Shown here: one piece after another, positions 48,089-56,895 of the stretch
How the letters are laid out: each line of letters opens with the position of its first letter
Position numbering within the stretch: position 1 is the stretch's first letter
From: an uncultured Pelagibacteraceae bacterium
Lineage (GTDB): Bacteria > Pseudomonadota > Alphaproteobacteria > Pelagibacterales > AG-422-B15
Length of the DNA: 64,000 nucleotides
Direction: 5' to 3'
NCBI GenBank assembly: GCA_902570675.1
Contig: CACFYZ010000002.1
Location: 1 to 64,000, forward strand
Position numbers and translations under genes: made by a program
Notes under the pieces: model-generated
Told to the model about the DNA's origin: nothing
What the model saw: only the letters and a program-made list of their open reading frames with translations
Databases searched by the model: none

Positions 48089-49357
48089 CTAAGCGCTTGT
48101 TTCTGAAGCCTTTTTACTGTCCGAATATGTGTAAAGTGGTCGTGCTCTGCCCTCAGCGACCTCAGCATTGATAACCACTTCCTCAACCCCTTCAAGAGAT
48201 GGCAGTTCAAACATTGTATCTAATAGTATATTTTCAAGAATCGACCTTAGACCTCTGGCGCCTGTTTTTCTCTCAATTGCTTTGTTAGCAATAACTCCCA
48301 AGGCGTCATTAGATAGAATTAACTTGACGTCTTCCATCTTGAAAAGAGTTTGATATTGCTTCACTAGTGCATTTTTTGGCTCCTGCAGAATTTTTACAAG
48401 TGACTCTTCATCAAGATCGGTTAATGTCGTCACAATAGGCAGTCGGCCCACAAACTCAGGTATCAATCCATAATTTAACAAATCCTCTGGTTCTAAATTC
48501 ATTAAACTAGTTCCTAAAGTTTTTTCCTCGTGACTCTTAACATTTGCTTGAAAACCAATGCCTGTACCTTTTGATCTTTTATTAATTATTTTATCTAAGC
48601 CAGAAAAGGCTCCGCCACAAATAAATAAAATATTTGTTGTATCGACTTGCAAGAACTCTTGTTGTGGATGTTTTCTCCCACCTTGTGGAGGAACACTTGC
48701 AACTGTTCCTTCCATTATTTTTAACAAGGCCTGTTGAACACCCTCACCAGAAACATCTCTTGTAATGGATGGGTTTTCAGATTTTCTACTGACTTTATCT
48801 ATTTCGTCAATGTAGACAATACCACGTTGGGCTCTTTCGACATTATAGTCAGAGGCTTGTAATAATTTTAAGATTATATTTTCTACATCCTCTCCAACAT
48901 AACCCGCTTCAGTCAATGTTGTTGCATCGGCCATTGTAAACGGTACATCCAATATGCGCGCCAGTGTCTGAGCCAATAATGTCTTTCCACATCCAGTGGG
49001 GCCAATAAGCAAAATATTTGATTTTGAAAGTTCAACATCAGATTTAAAAGAAGAGTGCTCTATTCGTTTGTAATGATTATGCACAGCCACAGAAAGATTA
49101 TATTTTGCGTCTTTCTGGCCAATAACAAAATCATCTAATGTTGCACAAATCTCTTTTGGTGTTGGTATTCTACTACTAGACTTGGCCTTAGTTTCTTTGT
49201 TTTCTTCCTGAATGATGTCATTACATAATTCAACACATTCATCACAGATAAATACAGTAGGACCTGCAATAAGCTTTTTTACTTCATGCTGACTCTTTCC
49301 ACAAAAAGAACAATATAGCGTATTTTTATTTTTATTATCGTTACTACTTTCACTCAT
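48089..49357 (-). CDS. clpX: ATP-dependent Clp protease ATPase subunit ClpX
   Basis: AAA+ unfoldase that feeds ClpP. The 422-residue protein has an N-terminal zinc-binding domain (Cys16, Cys19, Cys38, Cys41), Walker A G-P-T-G-C-G-K-T at 119-126, Walker B with I-V-Y-I-D-E-I-D-K, the R-K-H-P pore-region segment and an I-G-F loop (G-T-G-I-G-F) that docks to ClpP. Follows clpP after a 121-bp gap and precedes lon. Confidence 0.97.
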   Translation of the reverse strand: MSESSNDNKNKNTLYCSFCGKSQHEVKKLIAGPTVFICDECVELCNDIIQEENKETKAKSSSRIPTPKEICATLDDFVIGQKDAKYNLSVAVHNHYKRIEHSSFKSDVELSKSNILLIGPTGCGKTLLAQTLARILDVPFTMADATTLTEAGYVGEDVENIILKLLQASDYNVERAQRGIVYIDEIDKVSRKSENPSITRDVSGEGVQQALLKIMEGTVASVPPQGGRKHPQQEFLQVDTTNILFICGGAFSGLDKIINKRSKGTGIGFQANVKSHEEKTLGTSLMNLEPEDLLNYGLIPEFVGRLPIVTTLTDLDEESLVKILQEPKNALVKQYQTLFKMEDVKLILSNDALGVIANKAIERKTGARGLRSILENILLDTMFELPSLEGVEEVVINAEVAEGRARPLYTYSDSKKASETSA

Positions 49358-49433
49358 AAATATTATTTCGAATCAATAATTTACTAGGAAAACATTTTAA
49401 TGATTAAAAAACAAATGATTTTGAAAAAATTGT

Positions 49434-49456
49434 AAAAAAAAGTGTTTATAAACAGT
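49434..49456 (-). terminator. Weak hairpin plus T-run after clpP
   Basis: On the minus strand a short stem around TGTTTATAAACA (49443-49454) is followed by seven T (49440-49434). It lies about 23 bp after the clpP stop. The stem is A/T-rich and its loop is small, so it would be at best a leaky terminator that lowers read-through into clpX. Confidence 0.3.
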
Positions 49457-49478
49457 GGATTAAAGAGATTATTTGACG

Positions 49479-50102
49479 CTATTTCTCAGTTTTTGGGGGA
49501 ATTCTTTTATCTTGAATACTATCAATAATACCAAATTTCTTAGCTTCATCAGGTGACATAAAGTTGTCCCGATCAAGTGCTTCTTCAATTGCCTCAACTG
49601 TCTGACCGGTGTGTTTAGCATAAATCTTATTTAAGTTAGACTTCATTGCTAAGACTTCTTTCGCATGTATTTCTATATCTGTAGCTTGACCTTTAAAGCC
49701 CGCAGAAGGCTGGTGGACCATTATACGGCTATTAGGAAGCGCAAATCTTTTCCCTTGTTCACCTGCAGCTAGCAAAAATGATCCCATAGATGCTGCCTGA
49801 CCAAAACATAGCGTTGAAACTGGAGATTGAATAAATTGCATTGTATCATAAATTGCTAAACCATCGGTAACAACCCCGCCTGGGGAATTTATATATAAAG
49901 AAATTTCTTTCTCAGGATTTTCAGATTCCAGAAATAAAAGCTGAGCTGAAACCAGTGACGCCATGTGATCATTTACAGGTCCTACAAGAAAGATAATTCT
50001 TTCTTTAAGAAGTCTTGAATATATATCAAACGCTCTTTCCCCTCTTCCAGTTTGTTCAACAACCATGGGAACAAGTTGATCGAATATTTTGTCTGCATCC
50101 AT
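49479..50102 (-). CDS. clpP: ATP-dependent Clp protease proteolytic subunit
   Basis: Serine protease that forms the ClpXP chamber. The triad is Ser105 (A-A-S-M-G-S), His130 (I-M-V-H-Q-P-S) and Asp179 (D-R-D-N-F-M). Length (207) is standard. It lies 5 bp after tig, and the tig-clpP-clpX order is the common bacterial arrangement, consistent with one transcript beginning at tRNA-Leu. Confidence 0.97.
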   Translation of the reverse strand: MDADKIFDQLVPMVVEQTGRGERAFDIYSRLLKERIIFLVGPVNDHMASLVSAQLLFLESENPEKEISLYINSPGGVVTDGLAIYDTMQFIQSPVSTLCFGQAASMGSFLLAAGEQGKRFALPNSRIMVHQPSAGFKGQATDIEIHAKEVLAMKSNLNKIYAKHTGQTVEAIEEALDRDNFMSPDEAKKFGIIDSIQDKRIPPKTEK

Positions 50103-50107
50103 AAATT

Positions 50108-51520
50108 TTACTTAGCTTTTTTCTTTACAGTCTTCTTTTTAACACTTTTCTTTTTTGTCGGTTTTTTTTCTGGCTGGTTTAAATTATTATAAAGTTTTAT
50201 AAACGAATCAACGTCAACCTCATTTTTTTTCAATTTAACCTTAGTTAAAATAAAGTCTACAATTTTATTTTCATAAATAGGCGCCTGCAATTGCATAGAT
50301 GCTTCCTGATTATTTTTATAATAATCAATTACTTTTTGTTCCTGTCCTTTAAAATTGCTGGCGTACTCAAATAATGCTTTATTCATCTCTTCCGGTGTTA
50401 CTGTGATATTGTGAGCTTTGCCAACTTCTTGCAAAATAAGTCCAAGTTCAATTCTATTTTTTGCATCTTCTCTGAACTTTTTTTCGTTATCTGCTGTGAG
50501 TTTATTATCCTTAATTTCTTTTTGATGATCTATTGAAGATGGATTTTGTGATCTTAGGTAGTTCTCCTTTAAATTATTAAACTCAGCCTCAATTAAATCA
50601 GCCGGTAAATCAAAGGTGTGTGTTTCTTGTAATTTTTCAAATAAATTCTTTTTATCAAGATTTTTAGTAAGATCATTATATTCACTCTGCATTTGCGCCT
50701 CTACCTTTGACTTTAGATCTTTAAGGTCAGATGCTCCCATGGTTTTAGCAAAATCATCGCTTACTTTTGCTTCTTCGGGTGAACTGATTTTTTTAATGAT
50801 GCACTCAAAAATAGCTTCGGCATTTTGAAGTTCTTTTGCTGAATAATCTTTTGGAAATTGTACCTTTACTTTTTTATTATCTCCTTTTTTTGTTCCAATT
50901 AGACCTTCTTCAAGGTCTTTCAGGTACCGTCCTGATCCAATAATTATTGTTTGACTCTCTGCTTTGCCACCATCAAAGTTTTTTCCGTCTATTGTTCCTT
51001 CATAATCAAGTAACACAGAGTCATCATTTTTAGCCTTGTAGTCATCTTTTTGTTCTTTGTAGGTTCTTTGGGACTTAGCAATTAAATCAATTCTTTTATC
51101 AACTTCTTTTTTATCAAGCTTAACTGATATGGAGCTAATTTCGATTTTTTCAAAATTAGCTAATTTAATATCTGGAAATATTTCAAATTCAATTTCAAAT
51201 AATTTATCTTCATCTTGTTTAACATCTTTTTCATTTTTAAAATTAACTTTTGGTTGTGATACCGGTCTGTGATTATTATCTTGGATAATTTTTGATACTT
51301 TCTGCTGTATTAAGGCATTAATGACTTCACTGTTTATTGCCTCACCATGTTTTTGCAAAATAATATTATTTGGAACTTTCCCAGGGCGAAATCCATCAAT
51401 TTTAATTGTTTTTTTTACTTCATTGATTTTTAAATCTATACTGTCAGCAAACTCTTTTGCCTCAACTATGAATTCATAAGCCCTTTTTAAACCTTTATTT
51501 GTAATTTCTTTATATTCCAT
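50108..51520 (-). CDS. tig: Trigger factor
   Basis: Ribosome-bound chaperone and peptidyl-prolyl isomerase. The 470-residue protein has the N-terminal ribosome-binding domain with G-F-R-P-G-K-V-P near residues 44-51 (the family's ribosome-docking loop), an FKBP-type domain (about 160-245) and a long helical C-terminal domain. The last 20 residues are a lysine-rich tail beyond the conserved fold. The ATG lies only 7 nt after the 3' end of tRNA-Leu and has no Shine-Dalgarno. Confidence 0.95.
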   Translation of the reverse strand: MEYKEITNKGLKRAYEFIVEAKEFADSIDLKINEVKKTIKIDGFRPGKVPNNIILQKHGEAINSEVINALIQQKVSKIIQDNNHRPVSQPKVNFKNEKDVKQDEDKLFEIEFEIFPDIKLANFEKIEISSISVKLDKKEVDKRIDLIAKSQRTYKEQKDDYKAKNDDSVLLDYEGTIDGKNFDGGKAESQTIIIGSGRYLKDLEEGLIGTKKGDNKKVKVQFPKDYSAKELQNAEAIFECIIKKISSPEEAKVSDDFAKTMGASDLKDLKSKVEAQMQSEYNDLTKNLDKKNLFEKLQETHTFDLPADLIEAEFNNLKENYLRSQNPSSIDHQKEIKDNKLTADNEKKFREDAKNRIELGLILQEVGKAHNITVTPEEMNKALFEYASNFKGQEQKVIDYYKNNQEASMQLQAPIYENKIVDFILTKVKLKKNEVDVDSFIKLYNNLNQPEKKPTKKKSVKKKTVKKKAK

Positions 51521-51527
51521 AACATTT

Positions 51528-51612
51528 TGGTGCGGATAGAGGGACTCGAACCCCCATGAGTTGCCTCACTGGTACCTAAAACCAGCGTGTCTACCGATTC
51601 CACCATATCCGC
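51528..51612 (-). tRNA. tRNA-Leu (anticodon TAG)
   Basis: On the minus strand it begins GCGGATATGGTGGAATCGG and ends CTATCCGCACCA. It is a class II tRNA of 85 nt with a long variable arm. The anticodon stem CTGGT/ACCAG encloses TTTAGGT with anticodon TAG. The acceptor stem GCGGATA/TATCCGC is perfect and CCA is encoded. Its 3' end is 7 nt before the tig start, so tig mRNA must be produced by read-through and tRNA processing or from a promoter inside the tRNA. Confidence 0.97.
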
Positions 51613-51696
51613 GATTAATAGAAAATGCAAAATAGACTATTTTTTAGATGTTTACAGTAAAATATTTAAATTTGATGCTATAGTTTATCTGAAATT

Positions 51697-52635
51697 ATGA
51701 AAAATATTGTTTTTCTTGATAGTTCAACTTTTCCAAAAAATATCTTATTCCCTAAACTTGATTTCAACCACTATTGGAAAAGCTACAAATTTACAAGTAT
51801 CTCAGATGTAAAAAAAAGAATTAAAAAAGCAAATATTATTATTACTAATAAAGTTGAATTAAATAAATATAATTTATGTACTGCAAAGAATTTAGAGCTT
51901 ATTGCTATTACAGCCACAGGTACAAATATAATTGATTTAGATTACTGTAAAAAGCACAATATATCAGTATGCAATCTAAGAAACTATGCCTCTGTTTCAG
52001 TTTCAGAACATGTTTTAACTTTAATGCTTACGTTATCTAAAAATATCAAAGGTCTTGAAAAAGATATAAGTAAAAAATTATGGCAACAAAGAAAAGTATT
52101 TGCATTATTAAGTAGAAAAATTAACGATTTGCATGGCAAAACACTTGGGATTATTGGCAAAGGCTCAATAGGCTTAAAAGTTGGAAAGTTAGCAAGAGCT
52201 TTTGGTATGAAGGTTAAATATTTTTCAGTTCGTAAATATACAAATACACAATTTATAAAATTTATTACCTCGGCTGATTACTTATCAGTCCATTGTCCTC
52301 TAAATAAAGATACAAAAAATTTAATTACCTTAAAGGAATTGAAACTTATGAAAAAAAATTTAATTCTTATTAATACTGCTAGAGGTGGAATTGTTAACGA
52401 GAAAGATTTAGTAAAAGCGTTAAAGAAAAATATTATTGCAGGTGCGGGTATTGATGTTGCGACTAAAGAGCCTCCTAATTCTTCTCATGCTTACTATACC
52501 ATTTTGAATCAATCAAATTTTATTTGGACGCCTCATACGGCTTGGGCCTCAGAGGAAACTCTTCAGGAAGCCATTAATCAATTAATTGCGAACATAAATT
52601 CTTTTTATAAAGGAAAAAAAAGGAATATTGTCTAA
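51697..52635 (+). CDS. D-2-hydroxyacid dehydrogenase (glycerate dehydrogenase/hydroxypyruvate reductase-like)
   Basis: NAD(P)-dependent 2-hydroxyacid dehydrogenase of 312 residues. The G-K-G-S-I-G nucleotide motif is at 154-159. The catalytic residues are Arg229 (N-T-A-R-G-G), Glu258 (T-K-E-P-P) and His280 (P-H-T-A-W-A-S). The last motif with A-W-A-S is typical of HprA-like glycerate dehydrogenases, which reduce hydroxypyruvate or glyoxylate. No neighbour confirms the substrate. It diverges from tRNA-Leu, and its stop overlaps the end of a convergent DUF2256 gene by 4 bp. Confidence 0.85.
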   Translation: MKNIVFLDSSTFPKNILFPKLDFNHYWKSYKFTSISDVKKRIKKANIIITNKVELNKYNLCTAKNLELIAITATGTNIIDLDYCKKHNISVCNLRNYASVSVSEHVLTLMLTLSKNIKGLEKDISKKLWQQRKVFALLSRKINDLHGKTLGIIGKGSIGLKVGKLARAFGMKVKYFSVRKYTNTQFIKFITSADYLSVHCPLNKDTKNLITLKELKLMKKNLILINTARGGIVNEKDLVKALKKNIIAGAGIDVATKEPPNSSHAYYTILNQSNFIWTPHTAWASEETLQEAINQLIANINSFYKGKKRNIV

Positions 52636-52766
52636 GATTTTTTCAATCCAGCACATTTTTTTGAACAGTAAATAACCCTATCCCAATTTAATTTCCATTT
52701 TTTTCTCCAATTAAACGGACGATTACATACAGGGCAAATTTTAGATGGTAAGTTTTCTTTTTTCAT
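52632..52766 (-). CDS. DUF2256 small zinc-binding protein
   Basis: Protein of 44 residues with the DUF2256 pattern: L-P-S-K-I-C-P-V-C-N-R-P-F, then W-R-K-K-W, then W-D-R-V-I-Y-C-S-K-K-C. The cysteines at 11, 14, 34 and 38 form a likely zinc ribbon. The function of DUF2256 is unknown to me. The gene starts 15 bp from the divergent start of the DUF1543 gene and ends inside the last codons of the hydroxyacid dehydrogenase. Its small size makes it easy to miss, but the full family pattern from start to stop supports a real gene. Confidence 0.85.
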   Translation of the reverse strand: MKKENLPSKICPVCNRPFNWRKKWKLNWDRVIYCSKKCAGLKKS

Positions 52767-52781
52767 GATGTATTAATTAAT

Positions 52782-53000
52782 ATGAAATTATTTCAAGTCC
52801 ATACAGGCTTCTATGACCCTAATATATCTGACGGGTTTTATGAAGGGCACACAAATATATTTGTTTGTGCAAAAGACGAAGAAGATGCTCGTAAAATAGT
52901 TAAAGAAAAGAAGGAGTATAAAATGTTAAAAATGCACATAGATGGTATTCAAGAAATCAGTGTTGTAGATGGCTATAAGGTAGAACTTGCGAAAATTTAG
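52782..53000 (+). CDS. DUF1543-like small protein
   Basis: Protein of 72 residues. The C-terminal run M-H-I-D-G-I-Q-E-I-S-V-V-D-G-Y resembles the conserved H-I-D-x-x-x-x-V-x-x-V-D-G-Y core of DUF1543. The function is unknown. There is no Shine-Dalgarno. A TATTAA lies 6-11 bp before the ATG, so the transcript may be leaderless. The stop overlaps the stop of the convergent carboxylesterase gene by 4 bp. Confidence 0.7.
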   Translation: MKLFQVHTGFYDPNISDGFYEGHTNIFVCAKDEEDARKIVKEKKEYKMLKMHIDGIQEISVVDGYKVELAKI

Positions 53001-54886
53001 GCTTTATTACATTTGCCGCTCATAAAACTTGCATAAATATCATCAACTTCAGTCTGTGTTAGAGTCGTTCTATTAAACATTTTGTTAATGATATGGCACT
53101 TTTGCGTAAGAGATATGTTTTCACTTGCTATACCCTGCAATATGGAGTCTGCCGAAAGAGTATTATTAAACATTGTGATTCCTTTATCATTTATTGAATC
53201 GAAAACAATAAACCTCTTTTTACCTGATAGCTCATCCCACGGCATCCATTCAGTGCTCATATTATAAGGTGCAGAATTAGGATTTCCATCATATGCAAAA
53301 TTGACCCAATATTGTCCCATTTTTGTAGAGAGATCTAAATCAGTTAATCTATTATTTTCATTATACATTATATCTGTAATTGCATCATAGCTCTCGCCTA
53401 ACAGGCCACCTGATTTAAAAATAAAAGCTATTTCCATAGCATGACCTGCACCCAATAAATTTGGTAGATCAAGATTCAGGTTAATTCCAGGAACGTTGAA
53501 ACCAAGTAATAAATCTAGTCCTAAATCAGAATTCTGTTCATCCCAGTCAAATCGGTACGCGTATACATTTGAATTCTTATTTGTCGATGTGAACTTTGAA
53601 GGCAAATCAACGGCGCCATATTTCCATGACTCAGCCATATATTTACCATAAGCATCATAGAATTTTGGATCCTTAGGTTTTACATACAATTCAAAATACT
53701 CTGAAATAGGACTTAAAATTGAAAGTGGTCTCTCAACAAAATCATCATTGACAAACATAAAGAGCTTGTCCTCATCTCTGGTGGAACCAAATATCATAGG
53801 CTTATCATGCATATCTCCATCACGATAAACGCCATATATACCCTTCATTGGAATTACAATTCCATCAGGGATTACATTGGGAACATCGATCAAGCCTCCA
53901 CTATCATTTCTTGGACGGTAATAGGAAATAATATCATTTGCGCTTGCATGGCGTAAAAAATTAATCGAAGAACTCTTATCATTTATAAAATCAGATAATT
54001 CTTGATCTGAGATTTCTAAATTTTTTGATTTTTTAAGATGTTTAAGCAAACTTATTGAACCAGCTCTATCATTATTTTCAGCATATTCTAATGTATCTGA
54101 CCCAAGATAACCGCTCTGAGATATGCCTCTCTCAAACAAATTCTCACTCAGTGGTGACGACATCAAAGATATTACATTTCTCGCGCCAGCAGATTCCCCA
54201 AAGATCGTCACGTTATTCGGATCACCATTAAAATGGGATATATTTTTATTTACCCATTCGAGAGATTTTATTATGTCAAGTGTCCCAAAGTTAGCTGTGC
54301 TATCAAGTGGGTTACCTGAACTTTGATTGAGACCACTGTAAGCAAACCATCCAAATGGTCCTAACCGATAGTTAGTTGTGACTAATATTACATCATGTTC
54401 TAATACAAAATCTCCAGATGTATAAATGTTAGATGCTGAATACCCCCAAGTATTACCTCCACCATGAATCCAAAACATTACTGGCAAGTTTTCTTTACTA
54501 TTAAGTGCCCTTTCAGATACATAAATATTTAAATAAAGACAATCTTCAGAGCCAATAATTGACCCTCCCTCAATGCCATCCATGGAATCGTAAAAATTAC
54601 TCACTTGCATGCATCGATTAGGTAATTTTGTTGCATCAAAGGTTTCAGGAACATTAGTTAGATCTCTTGGCGCTTTCCATCTTAGCTCATTAACAGGAGG
54701 TTGAGCGAAAGGTATTCCAAGAAATGAAATATTTTTATTGTTATTTTTTTCTTTGGCTATTGAACCAATAAATTTTGTAGACTCAGTTTGAACAGTGTAA
54801 GAAGGCTCATCTGCATAAAGCGGACCATAGTTCAGAAACATTAAAATAATTAAATATTTAAATATATTAATTAGTTTTTTTTGCAT
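52997..54886 (-). CDS. Secreted type-B carboxylesterase/lipase family protein
   Basis: Alpha/beta-hydrolase of the carboxylesterase type-B (cholinesterase-like) family, 629 residues. It has a signal peptide (about 1-25, ending Y-A-D-E) and should be periplasmic or exported. The oxyanion motif H-G-G-G is at 141-144, the nucleophile Ser232 is in G-E-S-A-G, and Glu372 and His482 (G-A-G-H-A-M) fit the acid and base. Natural substrates cannot be told from sequence. The gene overlaps the end of the NAD(P)HX repair gene by 20 bp, but I see no functional link between them. Confidence 0.9.
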   Translation of the reverse strand: MQKKLINIFKYLIILMFLNYGPLYADEPSYTVQTESTKFIGSIAKEKNNNKNISFLGIPFAQPPVNELRWKAPRDLTNVPETFDATKLPNRCMQVSNFYDSMDGIEGGSIIGSEDCLYLNIYVSERALNSKENLPVMFWIHGGGNTWGYSASNIYTSGDFVLEHDVILVTTNYRLGPFGWFAYSGLNQSSGNPLDSTANFGTLDIIKSLEWVNKNISHFNGDPNNVTIFGESAGARNVISLMSSPLSENLFERGISQSGYLGSDTLEYAENNDRAGSISLLKHLKKSKNLEISDQELSDFINDKSSSINFLRHASANDIISYYRPRNDSGGLIDVPNVIPDGIVIPMKGIYGVYRDGDMHDKPMIFGSTRDEDKLFMFVNDDFVERPLSILSPISEYFELYVKPKDPKFYDAYGKYMAESWKYGAVDLPSKFTSTNKNSNVYAYRFDWDEQNSDLGLDLLLGFNVPGINLNLDLPNLLGAGHAMEIAFIFKSGGLLGESYDAITDIMYNENNRLTDLDLSTKMGQYWVNFAYDGNPNSAPYNMSTEWMPWDELSGKKRFIVFDSINDKGITMFNNTLSADSILQGIASENISLTQKCHIINKMFNRTTLTQTEVDDIYASFMSGKCNKA

Positions 54887-56354
54887 AGGAGTTGAGTTTT
54901 TTAATCATCAAAGGAATGTTGTCAATAATATCCTCAGCTATCAGTCCCGGGCCAATTAATTCCCCCAGTTTTGAATGAATATATGCGCCAGCACAGGCCG
55001 CGTCAAATGCCCTCATTTTATTTTTTCCCACAAGAGAAGATATGATTCCAGCCAAAACATCACCAGATCCAGCTGTTGCCAAATAAGGAGCTTCACTTGA
55101 ATTAATTACAATTTCTCCATCAGGACTTGCTATAATTGTGTCTGCACCTTTCAGTAAAATTATACTGCCAGCTATTTTTGCAGCTTCAATACATTTAAGA
55201 ACTTTGTCTTTCATACTAGCAATTTGTTCACCAAATAGTCTTCTAAACTCGCCTTCATGAGGTGTCAGGATTGTGTGTGGGTAAGTATCGATGAATAATT
55301 CTTCGGGATTATCCTCAAAGCAGGTGATGGCATCAGCGTCAATAACACAATTGTCAACAAATGCCAAAGCCATAAGTGTCCTGGCCTTGGTTTCATCATT
55401 GATACCGTTTCCAGGGCCAACGAGTACACTCGAAATCCTTTTATCTTTGAGAATTTTTTGAAAATCATTTTTTTCTTTTATAACAGAAATTAATTCAATT
55501 GAAATTTGTGGTTCTAAAATTTCTGCAGTCTCTTTATCACAAACTAACATGACTGCACCAGCACCTACTCTCATGGCTGATCTACCTGCTAAACGGGCTG
55601 CGCCTGTTTGAAATTTTGGTCCGACATTGATTAAGAGCATTCCACGAGAATACTTATGATCGCTACCTACAGGAAAAGGAAAGCTATTAATCCATAGTGA
55701 AGGATCATTTTTTTTTATTTTTGGCATTACTTGTTTAAAAACTTTTTGATCTATACCTATATCTTCAACTATTATTTCACCACAATTAAGTTTACCTGGA
55801 TATAGATAATGACATTTTTTTTTATTAAAAAAAGTAATTGTTTTTTTGCAAATAAAGCTGTTACCTAAAATTTCTGATGTATTACCATTAATACCTGATG
55901 GAATATCAATTGCATATATATCGACTAAAGAATTATTTACTCTCTCGATAAATTCAATTATTTCATAAGAAAGCTTTCTCGATAACCCTGTGCCAAAAAG
56001 CGCATCCACAATAAAATCATAAGAAGAAATATCCTCGACACTTTTAACAAAACAATTCTTATCTATTTTCTCTTTATAAAATGTATTGTCATCGGTCTCA
56101 GCTTTATCGTTTACAGGGCAATAGATATTCACTTCATTTCCTAAATCAAATAAGTGCTTTGCAACAACATAGCCATCACCACCATTATTCCCAGGACCAC
56201 AAATAATCAAAATTTTGCCATTTGTGATTTTAGGCAAATTCTCAAAAACTTTTGAACCTGCATTCATCATTAACTTCTTACTAGAAATGCCATCTTCAAT
56301 GGTTAACTTATCAGCTATCATCATTTCCTCGTTCGTAAGTATATATTCAGTCAT
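54867..56354 (-). CDS. nnr: Bifunctional NAD(P)H-hydrate epimerase / ADP-dependent NAD(P)H-hydrate dehydratase
   Basis: Repairs hydrated NADH and NADPH. The N-terminal YjeF_N epimerase domain (about 1-210) has the G-P-G-N-N-G-G-D-G loop at 53-61 and a later D-A-L-F-G-T-G. The C-terminal ribokinase-like dehydratase domain (about 215-490) has P-H-E-G-E-F, K-G-A-D-T and the A-T-A-G-S-G-D-V-L-A-G motif. Length (495) is typical of the fused enzyme. In several alphaproteobacteria this gene lies near glnB and glnA, as here. Confidence 0.94.
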   Translation of the reverse strand: MTEYILTNEEMMIADKLTIEDGISSKKLMMNAGSKVFENLPKITNGKILIICGPGNNGGDGYVVAKHLFDLGNEVNIYCPVNDKAETDDNTFYKEKIDKNCFVKSVEDISSYDFIVDALFGTGLSRKLSYEIIEFIERVNNSLVDIYAIDIPSGINGNTSEILGNSFICKKTITFFNKKKCHYLYPGKLNCGEIIVEDIGIDQKVFKQVMPKIKKNDPSLWINSFPFPVGSDHKYSRGMLLINVGPKFQTGAARLAGRSAMRVGAGAVMLVCDKETAEILEPQISIELISVIKEKNDFQKILKDKRISSVLVGPGNGINDETKARTLMALAFVDNCVIDADAITCFEDNPEELFIDTYPHTILTPHEGEFRRLFGEQIASMKDKVLKCIEAAKIAGSIILLKGADTIIASPDGEIVINSSEAPYLATAGSGDVLAGIISSLVGKNKMRAFDAACAGAYIHSKLGELIGPGLIAEDIIDNIPLMIKKLNSYAKKTN

Positions 56355-56434
56355 ATATTAAGTTTATTACTTAAAACATTGTTAAAATTAATTAAAAATG
56401 ATTTATTATAATTATTCATCTCAAATCTAGCTGT

Positions 56435-56460
56435 CATTTTGGCATTCAATCATTATATAT
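56435..56460 (+). promoter_or_regulatory. Candidate promoter of the glnB operon
   Basis: CTGTCA and TATATA are separated by 17 bp, with the -10-like element ending just before 56460. The predicted transcription start then falls at the left arm of the perfect inverted repeat. No convincing sigma-54 (-24/-12) site is present in this gap. Confidence 0.3.
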
Positions 56461-56466
56461 ACAAAC

Positions 56467-56504
56467 TATCATTAATTTTAATTTCAAACGGAAAATTAAT
56501 GATA
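56467..56504 (+). repeat. Perfect 13-bp inverted repeat upstream of glnB
   Basis: TATCATTAATTTT (56467-56479) and AAAATTAATGATA (56492-56504) are exact reverse complements with a 12-bp spacer. The right arm ends 28 bp before the glnB ATG. It could be an operator for a dimeric regulator or a hairpin at the 5' end of the glnB mRNA. The sequence is AT-rich, but a 13-bp perfect match at this position is unlikely to be chance alone. Confidence 0.7.
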
Positions 56505-56532
56505 TAAAACATCAGAATAAACCACATATAAA

Positions 56533-56868
56533 ATGAAAAAAATCGAAGCAGTTATCAAGCCATTTAAAATCGATGACGTAAAGGAGTCACTTGAAAAAGT
56601 AGGCGTTAGAGGCATTACAATCTCTGAAGCTAAAGGTCTTGGAAGGCAGAGAGGTTTTACTGAAGTAAACACTGGTGTGGAATATGGTGATTTTCTTCCT
56701 AAGATAAAATTGGAAATTATCTTACAGGATGATCTTGTAGACACTGCTGTAGATGCTATCAGATCGTCTGCGAACACAAACCGGATCGGCGATGGTAAAA
56801 TTTTCGTATCAAATATTGAGACAGTTATGAGAATTCGTACCGGAGAAACTGGATCGGATGCTTTATAA
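56533..56868 (+). CDS. glnB: Nitrogen regulatory protein PII
   Basis: Trimeric sensor of 2-oxoglutarate, ATP/ADP and, through uridylylation, glutamine. The 111-residue protein has the PII start M-K-K-I-E-A-V-I-K-P-F-K, the conserved Tyr51 of the T-loop and the C-terminal G-D-G-K-I-F-V segment. The T-loop is one residue shorter than in E. coli: Y-G-D-F replaces Y-M-V-D-F, and Tyr46 is Asn. It heads a run with glnII and glnA, which makes glutamine synthetase its likely control target. It diverges from nnr, with a perfect inverted repeat in between. Confidence 0.95.
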   Translation: MKKIEAVIKPFKIDDVKESLEKVGVRGITISEAKGLGRQRGFTEVNTGVEYGDFLPKIKLEIILQDDLVDTAVDAIRSSANTNRIGDGKIFVSNIETVMRIRTGETGSDAL

Positions 56869-56895
56869 AAACAAATTAAAAAGGGAGAATATTTA

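Noticed and set aside
56360-56532. Possible sigma-54 promoter (TTGGCA near 56438-56446) before glnB.
   Set aside because: The -12 GC element at the correct distance is missing.
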